Under the pieces are notes generated by a model. It was given only the letters and a program-made list of their open reading frames with translations, did not search any database and was not told the DNA's origin. A DNA stretch of 54,453 nt, taken from the IMG/VR virus record IMGVR_UViG_3300042923_000201, positions 1 through 54,453 of that record. One strand, written 5' to 3'. This document shows positions 26,625 to 33,322 of the stretch, one piece after another. How positions within the stretch are numbered: position 1 is the first letter of the stretch; each line of letters opens with the position of its first letter. The position numbers and the translations under genes are program-made. This DNA is from a virus.

Positions 26625-26769
26625 AGTTAGGAAGTTAATTGCTTTAGGAACATTTGTATTATTTGCAGTATTATCATTTAATGGAGTGTTGGAGGCAGGG
26701 GCAGTGCAAACACTTATCATAACTGTCATTAGTTATTACTTTGGTAAGACCAGTAATACAGTTAAATAA
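26596..26769 (+). CDS. Holin-like membrane protein (57 aa)
   Basis: 57 residues from TTG 26596, 8 nt after TGGAGGG. Two hydrophobic segments (KLIALGTFVLFAVLSFNGVL, AVQTLIITVISYYFG) and a polar tail. Typical of small phage holins such as the phi LC3/BhlA-like type. It overlaps the preceding gene by 29 nt, so the two may be produced together as holin and modulator. Confidence 0.7.
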   Translation: MKEKLANLIEVRKLIALGTFVLFAVLSFNGVLEAGAVQTLIITVISYYFGKTSNTVK

Positions 26770-26783
26770 ATATAACCACAAAT

Positions 26784-26827
26784 AAAAACCACTGTAGAGT
26801 TAAAATGTCTACAGTGGTTTTTTTAGA
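26784..26827. terminator. Strong bidirectional terminator between lysis and tRNA operons
   Basis: AAAAACCACTGTAGA (26784-26798) / TCTACAGTGGTTTTT (26808-26822), 15 bp perfect, 9-nt loop, T-run on both strands. It ends the rightward late operon and the leftward tRNA operon, which converge here. Confidence 0.9.
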
Positions 26828-26992
26828 TAATGAAGTATACTATTTTTCTTATTTTTATTTTTGTTATCCAGTAGTGATTAAGTGGACTAGCATAACAATA
26901 ATTTTTCCACACCCTAAAGTTTAAACTGATAGGATTCAACAGTATATTGGTACAAGCTACCGCCTAGAACAGTAACTTATTGTACCTAATTT

Positions 26993-27062
26993 TCACCAAA
27001 ACAGGAATTGAACCTGTACTATCCCATAAAAAGGATTGCCTTAACCATTTGGCTATTCGGTG
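26993..27062 (-). tRNA. tRNA-Lys (UUU), probable
   Basis: Acceptor CACCGAA/TTTGGTG (one G-U), D-arm GCC...GGC, T-arm ACAGG-TTCAATT-CCTGT. The anticodon loop TTTTTAT reads UUU. The anticodon stem AATCC/GGGAT has one A-A mismatch. No encoded CCA. Last gene of the leftward RNA operon. Confidence 0.7.
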
Positions 27063-27070
27063 TTAATAAT

Positions 27071-27144
27071 TGGAGCATCCTACAGGAATCGAACCCATAT
27101 AAACTGATTACAAAACAGTTATTCTACCGTTAAATTAAGGATGC
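27071..27144 (-). tRNA. tRNA-Thr (UGU)
   Basis: Acceptor GCATCCT/AGGATGC perfect, D-loop with GG, T-loop GGGTTCGATTCC, discriminator T and encoded CCA. Anticodon loop TTTGTAA reads UGU (Thr, ACA codons, frequent in this genome). The anticodon stem has a T-T closing pair. Confidence 0.8.
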
Positions 27145-27151
27145 AAAATGA

Positions 27152-27220
27152 GGGCAAGAGTGGAGTCGAACCACATCTTCCGTAAGATAAACGACAGCAA
27201 TACCATTATACTATCTCGCC
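27152..27220 (-). tRNA. tRNA, isotype uncertain (loop reads AUC)
   Basis: Acceptor GGCGAGA/TCTTGCC (one G-U), D-region TATAATGGTATTGC, T-arm GTGG-TTCGACT-CCAC. The best anticodon arm GTCGT-TTATCTT-ACGGA would give AUC with U at position 37, which is unusual for Asp. Real tRNA-like gene by T-arm and acceptor; isotype not trusted. Confidence 0.55.
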
Positions 27221-27232
27221 ACACATTAAATT

Positions 27233-27434
27233 GTCCCTGTGTTTAACCCTTACTTCACAGGCACTACCTCGACAGCTCCATTTAAGTATGCTGTTTAGTA
27301 ATGGTACAATAAAGGGTGGTTAACTCACAGCACTTTATTGTACGTATATAGTTTTTATAGGAAATCACCCTAAAGGAACTGTTGTACTTTATTAATCTCA
27401 TTAGCAATACAGTAGTCAACTGTACTTAAAAATT
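27233..27434 (-). ncRNA. Structured spacer RNA inside tRNA operon
   Basis: About 200 nt with no tRNA signature but several strong inverted repeats: CCTGTG/CACAGG (27236-27241/27256-27261), ACAGC/GCTGT (about 27272-27294), GTACAATAAAG/CTTTATTGTAC (27304-27314/27333-27343, 11 bp perfect), and AGGGTGGTT/AATCACCCT, which overlaps the previous loop and could form an alternative fold. No open frame with a ribosome binding site. Could be a processed non-coding RNA or a decayed tRNA pair. Confidence 0.45.
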
Positions 27435-27436
27435 GT

Positions 27437-27519
27437 GTAAAGGGAGGGGAATCGAACCCCCATACATAATCCAGTTAAAATTGTACGTACAAAATGCTTT
27501 ACCATTAAGCTACCCTCAA
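27437..27519 (-). tRNA. tRNA-like gene with atypical anticodon region
   Basis: Clear D-arm GCTT-AATGGTA-AAGC and T-arm GGGGG-TTCGATT-CCCCT, acceptor TTGAGGG/CCCTTTA with one mismatch. The 33 nt between D-arm and T-arm suggest a long variable arm (Leu/Ser/Tyr class), but the central palindrome TTGTACGTACAA does not fold into a standard 7-nt anticodon loop. No encoded CCA. Confidence 0.55.
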
Positions 27520-27540
27520 CATATGTAATTATTTAATAGG

Positions 27541-27618
27541 CTCTAGTAACAGGATTTGAACCTGTATACAAGGGTATATACATTACCTTGCGATTTACCT
27601 AACTTAATCTATACTAGA
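27541..27618 (-). tRNA. tRNA-like gene, possibly Tyr (GUA), with enlarged anticodon loop
   Basis: Acceptor TCTAGTA/TACTAGA perfect, D-arm GATT...AATC with GG in the loop, T-arm ACAGG-TTCAAAT-CCTGT. The anticodon stem CAAGG/CCTTG is perfect but encloses 12 nt (TAATGTATATAC) instead of 7; TGTA within would place GUA after U33. No encoded CCA. One base separates it from the next gene. Confidence 0.6.
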
Positions 27619-27619
27619 A

Positions 27620-27714
27620 TGGAGCAGAGAACAGGATTGAATACCTGTAACTGGCAAGGAAGGGTCACCTATTGCCTATATTGGGTTTTAGACTTTAATT
27701 TTGTCTACCTCTGC
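27620..27714 (-). tRNA. tRNA-like gene, degenerate core, with CCA
   Basis: Acceptor GCAGAGG/TCTCTGC with discriminator T and encoded CCA, and T-stem ACAGG/CCTGT with an 8-nt loop (TATTCAAT). A D-arm AGAC/GTCT lacks the usual GG. The middle has GGCAA/TTGCC enclosing 14 nt and no clear anticodon arm. It may be a decaying type II tRNA or a tRNA-like RNA. Confidence 0.4.
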
Positions 27715-27732
27715 ATGTTATTTGTTTTAAAT

Positions 27733-27829
27733 TGGAAGAAGGTGTGGGATTTGAACCCACGGGTACAGTGTTTAACTCCACCATTAGTTTTCAAGACTAG
27801 TGCAATAAGCCAACCTCTGCCAACCTTCC
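27733..27829 (-). tRNA. tRNA-Ser (UGA)
   Basis: 97 nt with acceptor GGAAGGT/ACCTTCT, discriminator T, encoded CCA, D-loop with GG, anticodon loop CTTGAAA (UGA), a long variable arm (GGTGGAGTTAAACACTGTAC) and T-arm GTGGG-TTCAAAT-CCCAC. A standard type II serine tRNA reading UCA. Confidence 0.88.
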
Positions 27830-27836
27830 ATAATAT

Positions 27837-27920
27837 AATAAACTGTATGTGGTGGAAGTTATTGTTCCACAATATGAACTTATAGGAGCAGTTTTATTTA
27901 AACTACACATACAGTTTATT
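27837..27920 (-). ncRNA. Three-way-junction RNA upstream of tRNA-Ser
   Basis: A 15-bp perfect closing stem AATAAACTGTATGTG (27837-27851) / CACATACAGTTTATT (27906-27920, plus-strand reading). It encloses two more helices: GTGGAA/TTCCAC (27852-27857/27865-27870) and AGTTT/AAACT (27890-27894/27900-27904). This is a cloverleaf-like fold of 84 nt without tRNA consensus, lying in the leader of the leftward tRNA transcript, 7 nt before tRNA-Ser. Confidence 0.55.
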
Positions 27921-27947
27921 AAAAGGTGTAATAGTATAACACCTAAC

Positions 27948-28060
27948 TTCCTATTACTAGCAATTATACACAGGTACTCATACTAAGTTTCAGCGGTGTT
28001 GGCATCAACCTGTTAAACTTATATCCAACACTCAGTGGTTTAGAGGTACTCCATTAGGAA
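27948..28060 (-). ncRNA. Promoter-proximal structured RNA of the tRNA operon
   Basis: TTCCTA (27948-27953) / TAGGAA (28055-28060) closes about 110 nt that contain GTGTTGG/CCAACAC (27996-28002/28025-28031) and further possible pairings. Just downstream of it, AGGTGT/ACACCT forms another short hairpin. It begins about 25 nt after the predicted start of the leftward transcript. No open frame. No known RNA family was recognised. Confidence 0.4.
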
Positions 28061-28090
28061 ATAATACATCTCCCTGTTTCCCTCTCTATC

Positions 28091-28122
28091 TATAATGTAT
28101 TACTGGAAGTGTCTTTGTGACA
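28091..28122 (-). promoter_or_regulatory. Class M promoter (leftward, tRNA operon)
   Basis: On the minus strand TGTCACAAA (28122-28114), exactly 14 nt, then TACATTATA (28099-28091). The only leftward member of the eight-copy class M set. Transcription would start near 28084 and run through the structured RNAs and tRNAs to the terminator at 26822-26784. Confidence 0.75.
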
Positions 28123-28173
28123 TTTATTTTTTAATTCTTTAAATCTTTTTTAGTATGTACGTAAAAGTAATTA

Positions 28174-28260
28174 TTATGCATACCACTGTAAACATCCAAC
28201 TACCATTATAGCTACAAAGGTTACAACTAGAGCTATTAAAACAATATCAATTTTTTTCAC
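28174..28260 (-). CDS. Membrane micropeptide (28 aa)
   Basis: GTG start at 28260 with AAGGAG ten bases upstream, and a consensus promoter (28338-28310) just before. Product: MKKIDIVLIALVVTFVAIMV followed by VGCLQWYA. A Lys start, one hydrophobic helix and VVGC, which resembles a lipobox only loosely. Promoter, ribosome binding site and frame agree, so a real microprotein is likely. Confidence 0.5.
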   Translation of the reverse strand: MKKIDIVLIALVVTFVAIMVVGCLQWYA

Positions 28261-28309
28261 TTAACATCCGCTCCTTACTTTTATTTTTTATTTCTTTTAC
28301 TATAAATAC

Positions 28310-28338
28310 ATTGTACCACAGGTAGAAATTATTGTCAA
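28310..28338 (-). promoter_or_regulatory. Sigma-A promoter for micropeptide
   Basis: Minus strand TTGACA (28338-28333), 17-nt spacer, TACAAT (28315-28310). Lies 50 nt upstream of the 28-residue gene and upstream of the leftward class M promoter. Confidence 0.7.
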
Positions 28339-28368
28339 CAGTTATTTTATGTTATTTTTAAAATTAAT

Positions 28369-28400
28369 TGTCACAAACTAACATTTATTAATACATTATA
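28369..28400 (+). promoter_or_regulatory. Class M promoter (rightward, small RNA)
   Basis: TGTCACAAA (28369-28377), 14 nt, TACATTATA (28392-28400). An imperfect palindrome AGAAG-GTAATATTAC-TTCT follows at about 28404-28422, in the early transcribed region. The next gene-like element is a terminator at 28499-28530. Confidence 0.7.
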
Positions 28401-28406
28401 TGTAAG

Positions 28407-28530
28407 AAGGTAATATTACTTCTATAACAATTTACTAACTTACTTACTTTACACAAAACCTTAATACATACATTTTTAGTTCACATCCTCCTTTAAGTAG
28501 ACACTGGTTTTATTACTGGTGTCTTTTTTT
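28407..28530 (+). ncRNA. Candidate small RNA with anti-Shine-Dalgarno stretch
   Basis: The segment between a class M promoter and a terminator is about 120 nt, with no start codon in useful context. It contains CACATCCTCCTTTAA (28482-28496), complementary to a ribosome binding site followed by ATG. It may be a regulatory RNA or a short leader remnant. Existence of the transcript is inferred from promoter plus terminator only. Confidence 0.4.
28499..28530 (+). terminator. Terminator upstream of replication promoter
   Basis: AGACACTGG (28499-28507) / CTGGTGTCT (28516-28524), 9 bp with two G-U pairs, 8-nt loop and a T-run to 28530. Confidence 0.8.
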
Positions 28531-28563
28531 TAACCCTAATTTTAACTTATTTTTACCCAACAC

Positions 28564-28592
28564 TTGACAATTATGTACACATAATATATAGT
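28564..28592 (+). promoter_or_regulatory. Sigma-A promoter before array copy B
   Basis: TTGACA (28564-28569), 17-nt spacer, TATAGT (28587-28592). Placed to transcribe through array copy B into the replication genes. Confidence 0.65.
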
Positions 28593-28598
28593 TATGCC

Positions 28599-28781
28599 TG
28601 TACCAAAAACTGGTACAAGTTGTTACAGAAACTGGTACACGAGGAATGTAGACGTACCAGTGCTTACAGGCTACCGTGTACCAGAAACTGGTACTAATCT
28701 ATATATATACTATACTCAATATCTTTTTAAATACAGTAATACAGTATTAAATACTTACAAAAACAAAAACTGGTACACGGT
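28599..28781. repeat. Palindromic repeat array, copy B
   Basis: TGTACCA-N5-TGGTACA (28599-28617), TGGTACACG (28633-28641), CCGTGTACCA (28674-28683) with TGGTAC following, and TGGTACACGG (28771-28780). Order and spacing match copy A (1164-1361). Here it lies directly upstream of the replication-organiser gene and between a sigma-A promoter and a class M promoter. An open frame across it (28594-28803) is a by-product of the repeats. Confidence 0.8.
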
Positions 28782-28812
28782 GTCACAAATGACTAAAAAA
28801 TAATACATTGTG
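28781..28812 (+). promoter_or_regulatory. Class M promoter (replication operon)
   Basis: TGTCACAAA (28781-28789), 14 nt, TACATTGTG (28804-28812). The -35-like element abuts the last TGGTACACGG of array copy B, so an array-binding protein could compete with polymerase. Drives 28833 onward. Confidence 0.7.
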
Positions 28813-28832
28813 AATGAGGGAGTGATTATGAT

Positions 28833-29525
28833 ATGTACAACGGTTTTGAATTTGATGGCAGTAATAATAAAGTGGTAGTGGATGTAGAATACTTAAAAGG
28901 CGACTTACTTAAAACAATATCACCTACACAGTTAAAATTGTTATTGGCAATTGTGGCTAATATGGACAGTAATGGAAACTCTTACCCGTCTATGCGTACA
29001 CTACAAGAAATTACTGGAATGTCACTAACTACAGTAAACAAGAATGTTAAAGAGTTACTGGATGTAGAGGTTAATGGTTCACCTGTTATTTATCGTAGGT
29101 TTGAGGGTACAGGGTTAAAGAGGTTTTCTATCTACTCTTTTGTTGAAGATATTACACCTGTAACTGTAGAGGGTGTAGAAGAAAAAGAAAAGGAAAAAGT
29201 ATTCACTGGAAAGATGGCAATAGATTTATTCTGTACAACATTTTTAGAAGAGTTTGGTTACAAATATAAAGTCAGTGGTGCCAAAGACGGAGCTAACATA
29301 AGACGGTTGTTAAATACATATGATGAAGAACAAGTAAGAGCTATAATTTCTATAACAGTTTTAGACTATAAAAAAAGATGGAGTACACCTTCCTACCCTG
29401 TTCCAACAATTGGGGCAATGTGTAGTTGGATTGCTGTTAAGGCATTGGAAATACATAACAACAAAACTAAAAATACAAACAAATGGGATAATATAGAAAA
29501 CGATGAAGACAGTTTAGATTTGTAA
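28833..29525 (+). CDS. Replication organiser / DnaD-like winged-helix protein
   Basis: 230 residues. A winged-helix domain at about 25-105 (SPTQLKLLLAIVANMDSNGN, SMRTLQEITGMSLTTVNKNV) is like phage replication initiators. The C-terminal domain (about 120-210: KMAIDLFCTTFLEEFGYKYK, DEEQVRAIISITVLDYKKRW) resembles DnaD/gpO-type domains. The acidic tail is typical. First gene of the replication cluster, followed by loader, helicase and primase. A plausible ligand for arrays A and B. GAGGGAG upstream; start somewhat uncertain. Confidence 0.75.
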   Translation: MYNGFEFDGSNNKVVVDVEYLKGDLLKTISPTQLKLLLAIVANMDSNGNSYPSMRTLQEITGMSLTTVNKNVKELLDVEVNGSPVIYRRFEGTGLKRFSIYSFVEDITPVTVEGVEEKEKEKVFTGKMAIDLFCTTFLEEFGYKYKVSGAKDGANIRRLLNTYDEEQVRAIISITVLDYKKRWSTPSYPVPTIGAMCSWIAVKALEIHNNKTKNTNKWDNIENDEDSLDL

Positions 29526-29540
29526 ATTAGTAAATAAACC

Positions 29541-29570
29541 TTGACTTGGTAATATTAACTATGGTATAGT
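29541..29570 (+). promoter_or_regulatory. Sigma-A promoter before helicase loader
   Basis: TTGACT (29541-29546), 18-nt spacer, TATAGT (29565-29570), 47 nt before the loader start. Lacks the ACAAGTTAAA leader of the best class E members. Confidence 0.6.
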
Positions 29571-29616
29571 ATTCCATGTAGAGGACAACAGTTACCAAAG
29601 GGGGACGGACATACAA

Positions 29617-30375
29617 TTGAATATTGGTGTTGAAGTAAAGGACTGTAAATTCAACAAAACATGTAAGAGATACGATGGGGAAGAATGTAATAATGCTTGC
29701 TACTCATATGTGTTCTTACATGGTGTAACAGGAAGTGGTGGTTTTTGGGGTAGTCGTAATGTACCTAAAATGTATTCAAACTATTTTATACATAACCTAC
29801 CAATTGATGCAGAGAATCCACGGGTATACATAGCAGTACAGAATTATTGTTCTAACATATTGGACAGAGTCCAAAGCAGTAACAGGGGTATCTACTTTAC
29901 TGGGGGTACTGGAACAGGTAAGACAACATGCTCAGTCACAATTCTTAATGAGTATTTATTGGCAAGATGTATACAGCACCTAAAAGGGGAAAAGAGAATA
30001 GAAGTAAATCCTGTATTGTTTTTGAAACTGTCAGAATTACAGAACATTTATAACTCACAGTTTAGAGGAACACCACAAGCTCAAAATGATAGTGCCACAC
30101 ATTACTATTCCCTTAAGGAAAAAATGAAGGAAGTAGATTTATTAGTTGTGGATGATATTGCATTAAGAGGTCTTCCTGAGGGTTTTATGAATGAGTTGTA
30201 CGAGATAGTGGACTACAGAGCCACTGAGGAAACAACTACCCTGTTTACATCCAACGTAACCTATGATGAATTACCTGAGTTTGTAGGAGACAGAATTGCT
30301 TCACGTATACAAGGTATGTGCGGTAATCAGGTAGTTTTAAAAGGTAAGGATTTTCGTCAGGGGGGTTTATTCTAA
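29617..30375 (+). CDS. DnaC/DnaI-like helicase loader
   Basis: 252 residues from TTG behind GGGGGA. AAA+ ATPase: Walker A GGTGTGKTT near residue 95, Walker B LLVVDDIAL near 175, sensor LFTSNVTYDELPEF near 209-222, and Arg-finger region DRIASRIQGMCG. The N-terminal Cys cluster (CKFNKTCKRYDGEECNNAC, about residues 9-27) looks like a zinc-binding site that contacts helicase or DnaD-like partner. Loads the helicase encoded next; stop/start overlap TAATG. Confidence 0.9.
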   Translation: MNIGVEVKDCKFNKTCKRYDGEECNNACYSYVFLHGVTGSGGFWGSRNVPKMYSNYFIHNLPIDAENPRVYIAVQNYCSNILDRVQSSNRGIYFTGGTGTGKTTCSVTILNEYLLARCIQHLKGEKRIEVNPVLFLKLSELQNIYNSQFRGTPQAQNDSATHYYSLKEKMKEVDLLVVDDIALRGLPEGFMNELYEIVDYRATEETTTLFTSNVTYDELPEFVGDRIASRIQGMCGNQVVLKGKDFRQGGLF

Positions 30376-31640
30376 TGTTAGAAAACAAACTATTAAGTAA
30401 GGTATTAATATGTAAAGAAATATTACCTTTATTTAAAGGTAATGTAGTTGCAGATGATTTTTATACTCAAGGAGATACATATAACTATATTAAAGAATAT
30501 TACAAAGAGTACGGGGAAGTTCCTCCAATGGAGACAGTTGTTAGTGATTGTGATTCTTTTGAGTATGTAGGGGAAGTTCCTGATAAATTTGAGTACCTAA
30601 TTAATTCCATTAAAGATGCCACATCCAAACGGGTAGCCTATGAGTTGTTACAGAATGAAGCAGGGAATAAGTTCTCTACTTTAAGTGGTGTAGCTTTTTC
30701 AGACTGGTTATTACAGGAGGCGACTAGATTAAATAGATTGTCCCATGTAAATTCCACCACTGGAACTAACTTTGCGGTAAATGGTAAAGACCGTAAAGCA
30801 GAATACTTGGAACGTAAAGAGAAAAAGAGTGGTTCCTTCATACAGACACCTTATCCATCCCTTAACACTTGGTTAGGTGGGGGAATGGAGTTAGGGGATT
30901 ACACTTTACTTAATGCCTACACCAACAGAGGTAAGAGTTGGATAGCAGGGGATTTTGGTGTAATGGCTTGGAGAAAAGGATTTGGTGTACTACATTATTC
31001 ACCTGAGTTAAGTAAGTCTCAACAGATGGACAGACTGGATACTTTAAATGGACACTTTGACAACATGGAGCTAAAGACAGGTAATTTAAAGCATGAGGAA
31101 AAGTATTTGACTTACTTGGATACTTTTGATGAAAGTAATGAAGTTCCATACATAATAAAAACAATGGATGATTTAAGTAATGGATTGTCATTAGAGGTCA
31201 TTGAAGCGGACATACAGGCTAACAGTGACATTAAGCTAGTCATTATAGATGGTTTTAATTTAATGTCTCATACGGGTTCCTCAGGGTCTTCTAAGAGGGA
31301 CAAGATGTCTTCTACTTCTAGGGAAATACGACAGTTGTTTGGTAAATACGGTATATCAGTATTAGTTGTACATCACACTCCTACATCAGCAGAAAAGGAA
31401 AACAAAGAGACAGATGAAGCAGGTACTAGAATAGTTAAGCCACCTGAGATACACCAATATAGTGAGACAGTGGCAGTAATACAGGATGCTTGTACAGTAT
31501 TAACATTTGACCAAAGGGACGGTATCGGAGCATTAAAGTTAGCTAAGGCACGTACCCCATTTGTAGACCAACAAATAGAGTTACATTGTGATTTTAATTT
31601 AGGTATTATTAGAGAGGTAAGTCCAGTAGATTACTTCTAG
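30375..31640 (+). CDS. Replicative DNA helicase (DnaB-like)
   Basis: 421 residues. N-terminal helical domain (LLSKVLICKEILPLFKGNVV) then RecA-type motor from about residue 160: TPYPSLNTWLGGGMELGDYT, Walker A variant AYTNRGKSW, YSPELSKSQQMDRLD, Walker B LVIIDGFNLM, and VLVVHHTPTS. Gly-light P-loop TNRGKS is common in phage DnaB relatives. Unwinds the fork and recruits primase, whose gene follows. Confidence 0.9.
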   Translation: MLENKLLSKVLICKEILPLFKGNVVADDFYTQGDTYNYIKEYYKEYGEVPPMETVVSDCDSFEYVGEVPDKFEYLINSIKDATSKRVAYELLQNEAGNKFSTLSGVAFSDWLLQEATRLNRLSHVNSTTGTNFAVNGKDRKAEYLERKEKKSGSFIQTPYPSLNTWLGGGMELGDYTLLNAYTNRGKSWIAGDFGVMAWRKGFGVLHYSPELSKSQQMDRLDTLNGHFDNMELKTGNLKHEEKYLTYLDTFDESNEVPYIIKTMDDLSNGLSLEVIEADIQANSDIKLVIIDGFNLMSHTGSSGSSKRDKMSSTSREIRQLFGKYGISVLVVHHTPTSAEKENKETDEAGTRIVKPPEIHQYSETVAVIQDACTVLTFDQRDGIGALKLAKARTPFVDQQIELHCDFNLGIIREVSPVDYF

Positions 31641-31652
31641 GGGAGAGATACA

Positions 31653-32606
31653 ATGGGAGTAAGGGTAAAGGGACAGGAATTAGATGTAGACATATTAGAG
31701 GAAATAGAAAGTTTTGACTGGGTAAGAGGGGAAATAAAAACAAACAAGTTTCAAGCCTGTTCCCCTTTTAGAGTAGACTTACACCCCTCATTTGCCATTA
31801 ATTTAGAGGACGGTACTTGGAAAGATTCAGGTAGTACAGATGATTACTTAATAAAAGGTAATTTGACAAAATTGTTAGCAATCTTAAGAGGTGAAACATA
31901 TGAGACAGTGGAAGATTACTTACTACAGAAATACAGTCTCATACTGTCTGATACATCAGCACTAGAATTAAGTATAAATTTAGATGGAGAAAATGTAACA
32001 CCTACATATTTTACTAAGGAAACTTTAAAACATTTATACCCTAACAATTATGATTACTTATTAGGTAGAGGTATTTCCAAAGATGTACAGGATTTATTTG
32101 GAATAGGATACTTAGTAAACAGTTTGGCAGTAGCCTTACCTTGGTCAGATTTAAAAGGGAATATATGTAATGTTAAATACAGGAGAACAGATACTAAGAG
32201 ATTCTTTTATGAGAAGGGTGGTACTCCTATTTCTAAGTTAGTATTTGGAGCCTACTTAAGTAAACTAGAGAAAGCCACAGTTATTTATTTATGTGAGAGT
32301 GAGACAGATGCTTTATACCTTTGGACGTATGGTTACTGTGGGGTAGCTGTAGGTGGTTCTAACCTCACTGATATACAGAAAGACATTATATTAGGTGTGG
32401 GTGCAACATACATAGTTATTTGTACAGACAATGATGGAGTGGGTAATAACTTTGCTAACTCATTAATAAAAGAGTTTACTCCACATTTAGGAGTGTACAG
32501 GCACAAGTTTCCAGTAGGAGTAAATGACATTAATGATTTGAGTTCACAACAAATGTTAGACATTAAAAAAAGGTTAATAAAACCTACTATAAGTTTTTTA
32601 AAATAA
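31653..32606 (+). CDS. DNA primase with Toprim domain
   Basis: 317 residues. Toprim core at about 205-280: VIYLCESETDALYLWTYGY (Glu metal ligand) and IVICTDNDGVGNNF (D-x-D). The N-terminal zinc-finger position (KFQACSPFRVDLHPSFAINL) keeps a single Cys and the LHPSFAI strand, so the CHC2 zinc site appears lost. The region between (YLLGRGISKDVQDLFGIGYL) matches DnaG-like cores. Last of the primosome set. GGGGAGAG before ATG. Confidence 0.87.
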   Translation: MGVRVKGQELDVDILEEIESFDWVRGEIKTNKFQACSPFRVDLHPSFAINLEDGTWKDSGSTDDYLIKGNLTKLLAILRGETYETVEDYLLQKYSLILSDTSALELSINLDGENVTPTYFTKETLKHLYPNNYDYLLGRGISKDVQDLFGIGYLVNSLAVALPWSDLKGNICNVKYRRTDTKRFFYEKGGTPISKLVFGAYLSKLEKATVIYLCESETDALYLWTYGYCGVAVGGSNLTDIQKDIILGVGATYIVICTDNDGVGNNFANSLIKEFTPHLGVYRHKFPVGVNDINDLSSQQMLDIKKRLIKPTISFLK

Positions 32607-32607
32607 A

Positions 32608-32639
32608 TGTCACAAAGTATTGCAGACACATACATTATA
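32608..32639 (+). promoter_or_regulatory. Class M promoter (sigma-like gene)
   Basis: TGTCACAAA (32608-32616), 14 nt, TACATTATA (32631-32639). It sits at the start of the maximal open frame, showing that the first 17 codons of that frame are not used. GGGGG and ATG 32658 follow. Confidence 0.75.
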
Positions 32640-32657
32640 ATTGAGACGGGGGATTAC

Positions 32658-33260
32658 ATGTACATTAGAAACAATGGTGTAATAAACGACTTAGCCATGA
32701 AAGCCAAAGATGGAGATACACAGGCTTTTAATGACTTATACACAACACTGTTACCACATTTTAACGACATAGTGAATAACTATTTTATACGTAATAAATT
32801 AACTACATTTCATTTGGATAAAGACGACTATTTATCTACAGTTGGACAATCTTTATGGGAGAGTTTAAAAGATTATGATTCTTCAAAAGGAAACATTTAT
32901 TCACGGTTAATTGTATTTTCTTCTTACAGGATGTCAGCACTTACTACCTTATTACTGGCAGATAAAAGGCATGACAAAGAGTCCTCCACAGTAAGCTTGG
33001 ATGATGTACTGGATTATACAGACATTGAATGTGTGGACTCGAACGACTTCTTACTACATAGTGCAATTGCACATTTTATTGACAAGCATAAAGATGGAGA
33101 GTTGATTAACATTTTTATAACCACTGGAAACATACGGGATAGAACAGAAGCCTTTAAGAATTACTTTGGTGGTACATATGGAGATAGAGAGAGAAAGAAA
33201 GTACAAAGAGTTAAGGATGCATTAAAGACCCACCTACTAAGACAAGGTGTTTCTATATAG
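32658..33260 (+). CDS. Divergent sigma-70-like factor
   Basis: 200 residues starting at ATG 32658 (GGGGGA upstream); the frame extends to 32607 but that part is promoter. Region 2-like segment: NDLAMKAKDGDTQAFNDLYT, DDYLSTVGQSLWESLKDYDS, NIYSRLIVFSSYRMSALTTL. The C-terminal part (NIFITTGNIRDRTEAFKNYF, KKVQRVKDALKTHLL) replaces a clear region 4, though it may hold a helix-turn-helix. Immediately behind a class M promoter, so it could be an autoregulated phage sigma factor, or act on a different promoter class. Function inferred. Confidence 0.65.
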   Translation: MYIRNNGVINDLAMKAKDGDTQAFNDLYTTLLPHFNDIVNNYFIRNKLTTFHLDKDDYLSTVGQSLWESLKDYDSSKGNIYSRLIVFSSYRMSALTTLLLADKRHDKESSTVSLDDVLDYTDIECVDSNDFLLHSAIAHFIDKHKDGELINIFITTGNIRDRTEAFKNYFGGTYGDRERKKVQRVKDALKTHLLRQGVSI

Positions 33261-33322
33261 TAGTAAATAACAGTAAAAAGCTACGGTAACACAGCAAACT
33301 AAAAAATAGGAGGAAACAAAAC

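Noticed and set aside
27556-27885. 109-residue open frame on the + strand
   Set aside because: Runs antisense through three tRNA or tRNA-like genes.
27960-28060. Hammerhead ribozyme in the RNA operon
   Set aside because: TTGATG and CTGAAAC words are present, but the order and the conserved CUGAUGA/GAAA core are not satisfied.
28399-28500. Minus-strand peptide behind AAAGGAGG near 28496
   Set aside because: Possible frames are under ten codons, and no promoter faces them.
28594-28803. 69-residue open frame over array copy B
   Set aside because: Its sequence is set by the palindromic repeats (repeated T-G-T, V-P motifs), and a class M promoter lies inside it. No ribosome binding site.
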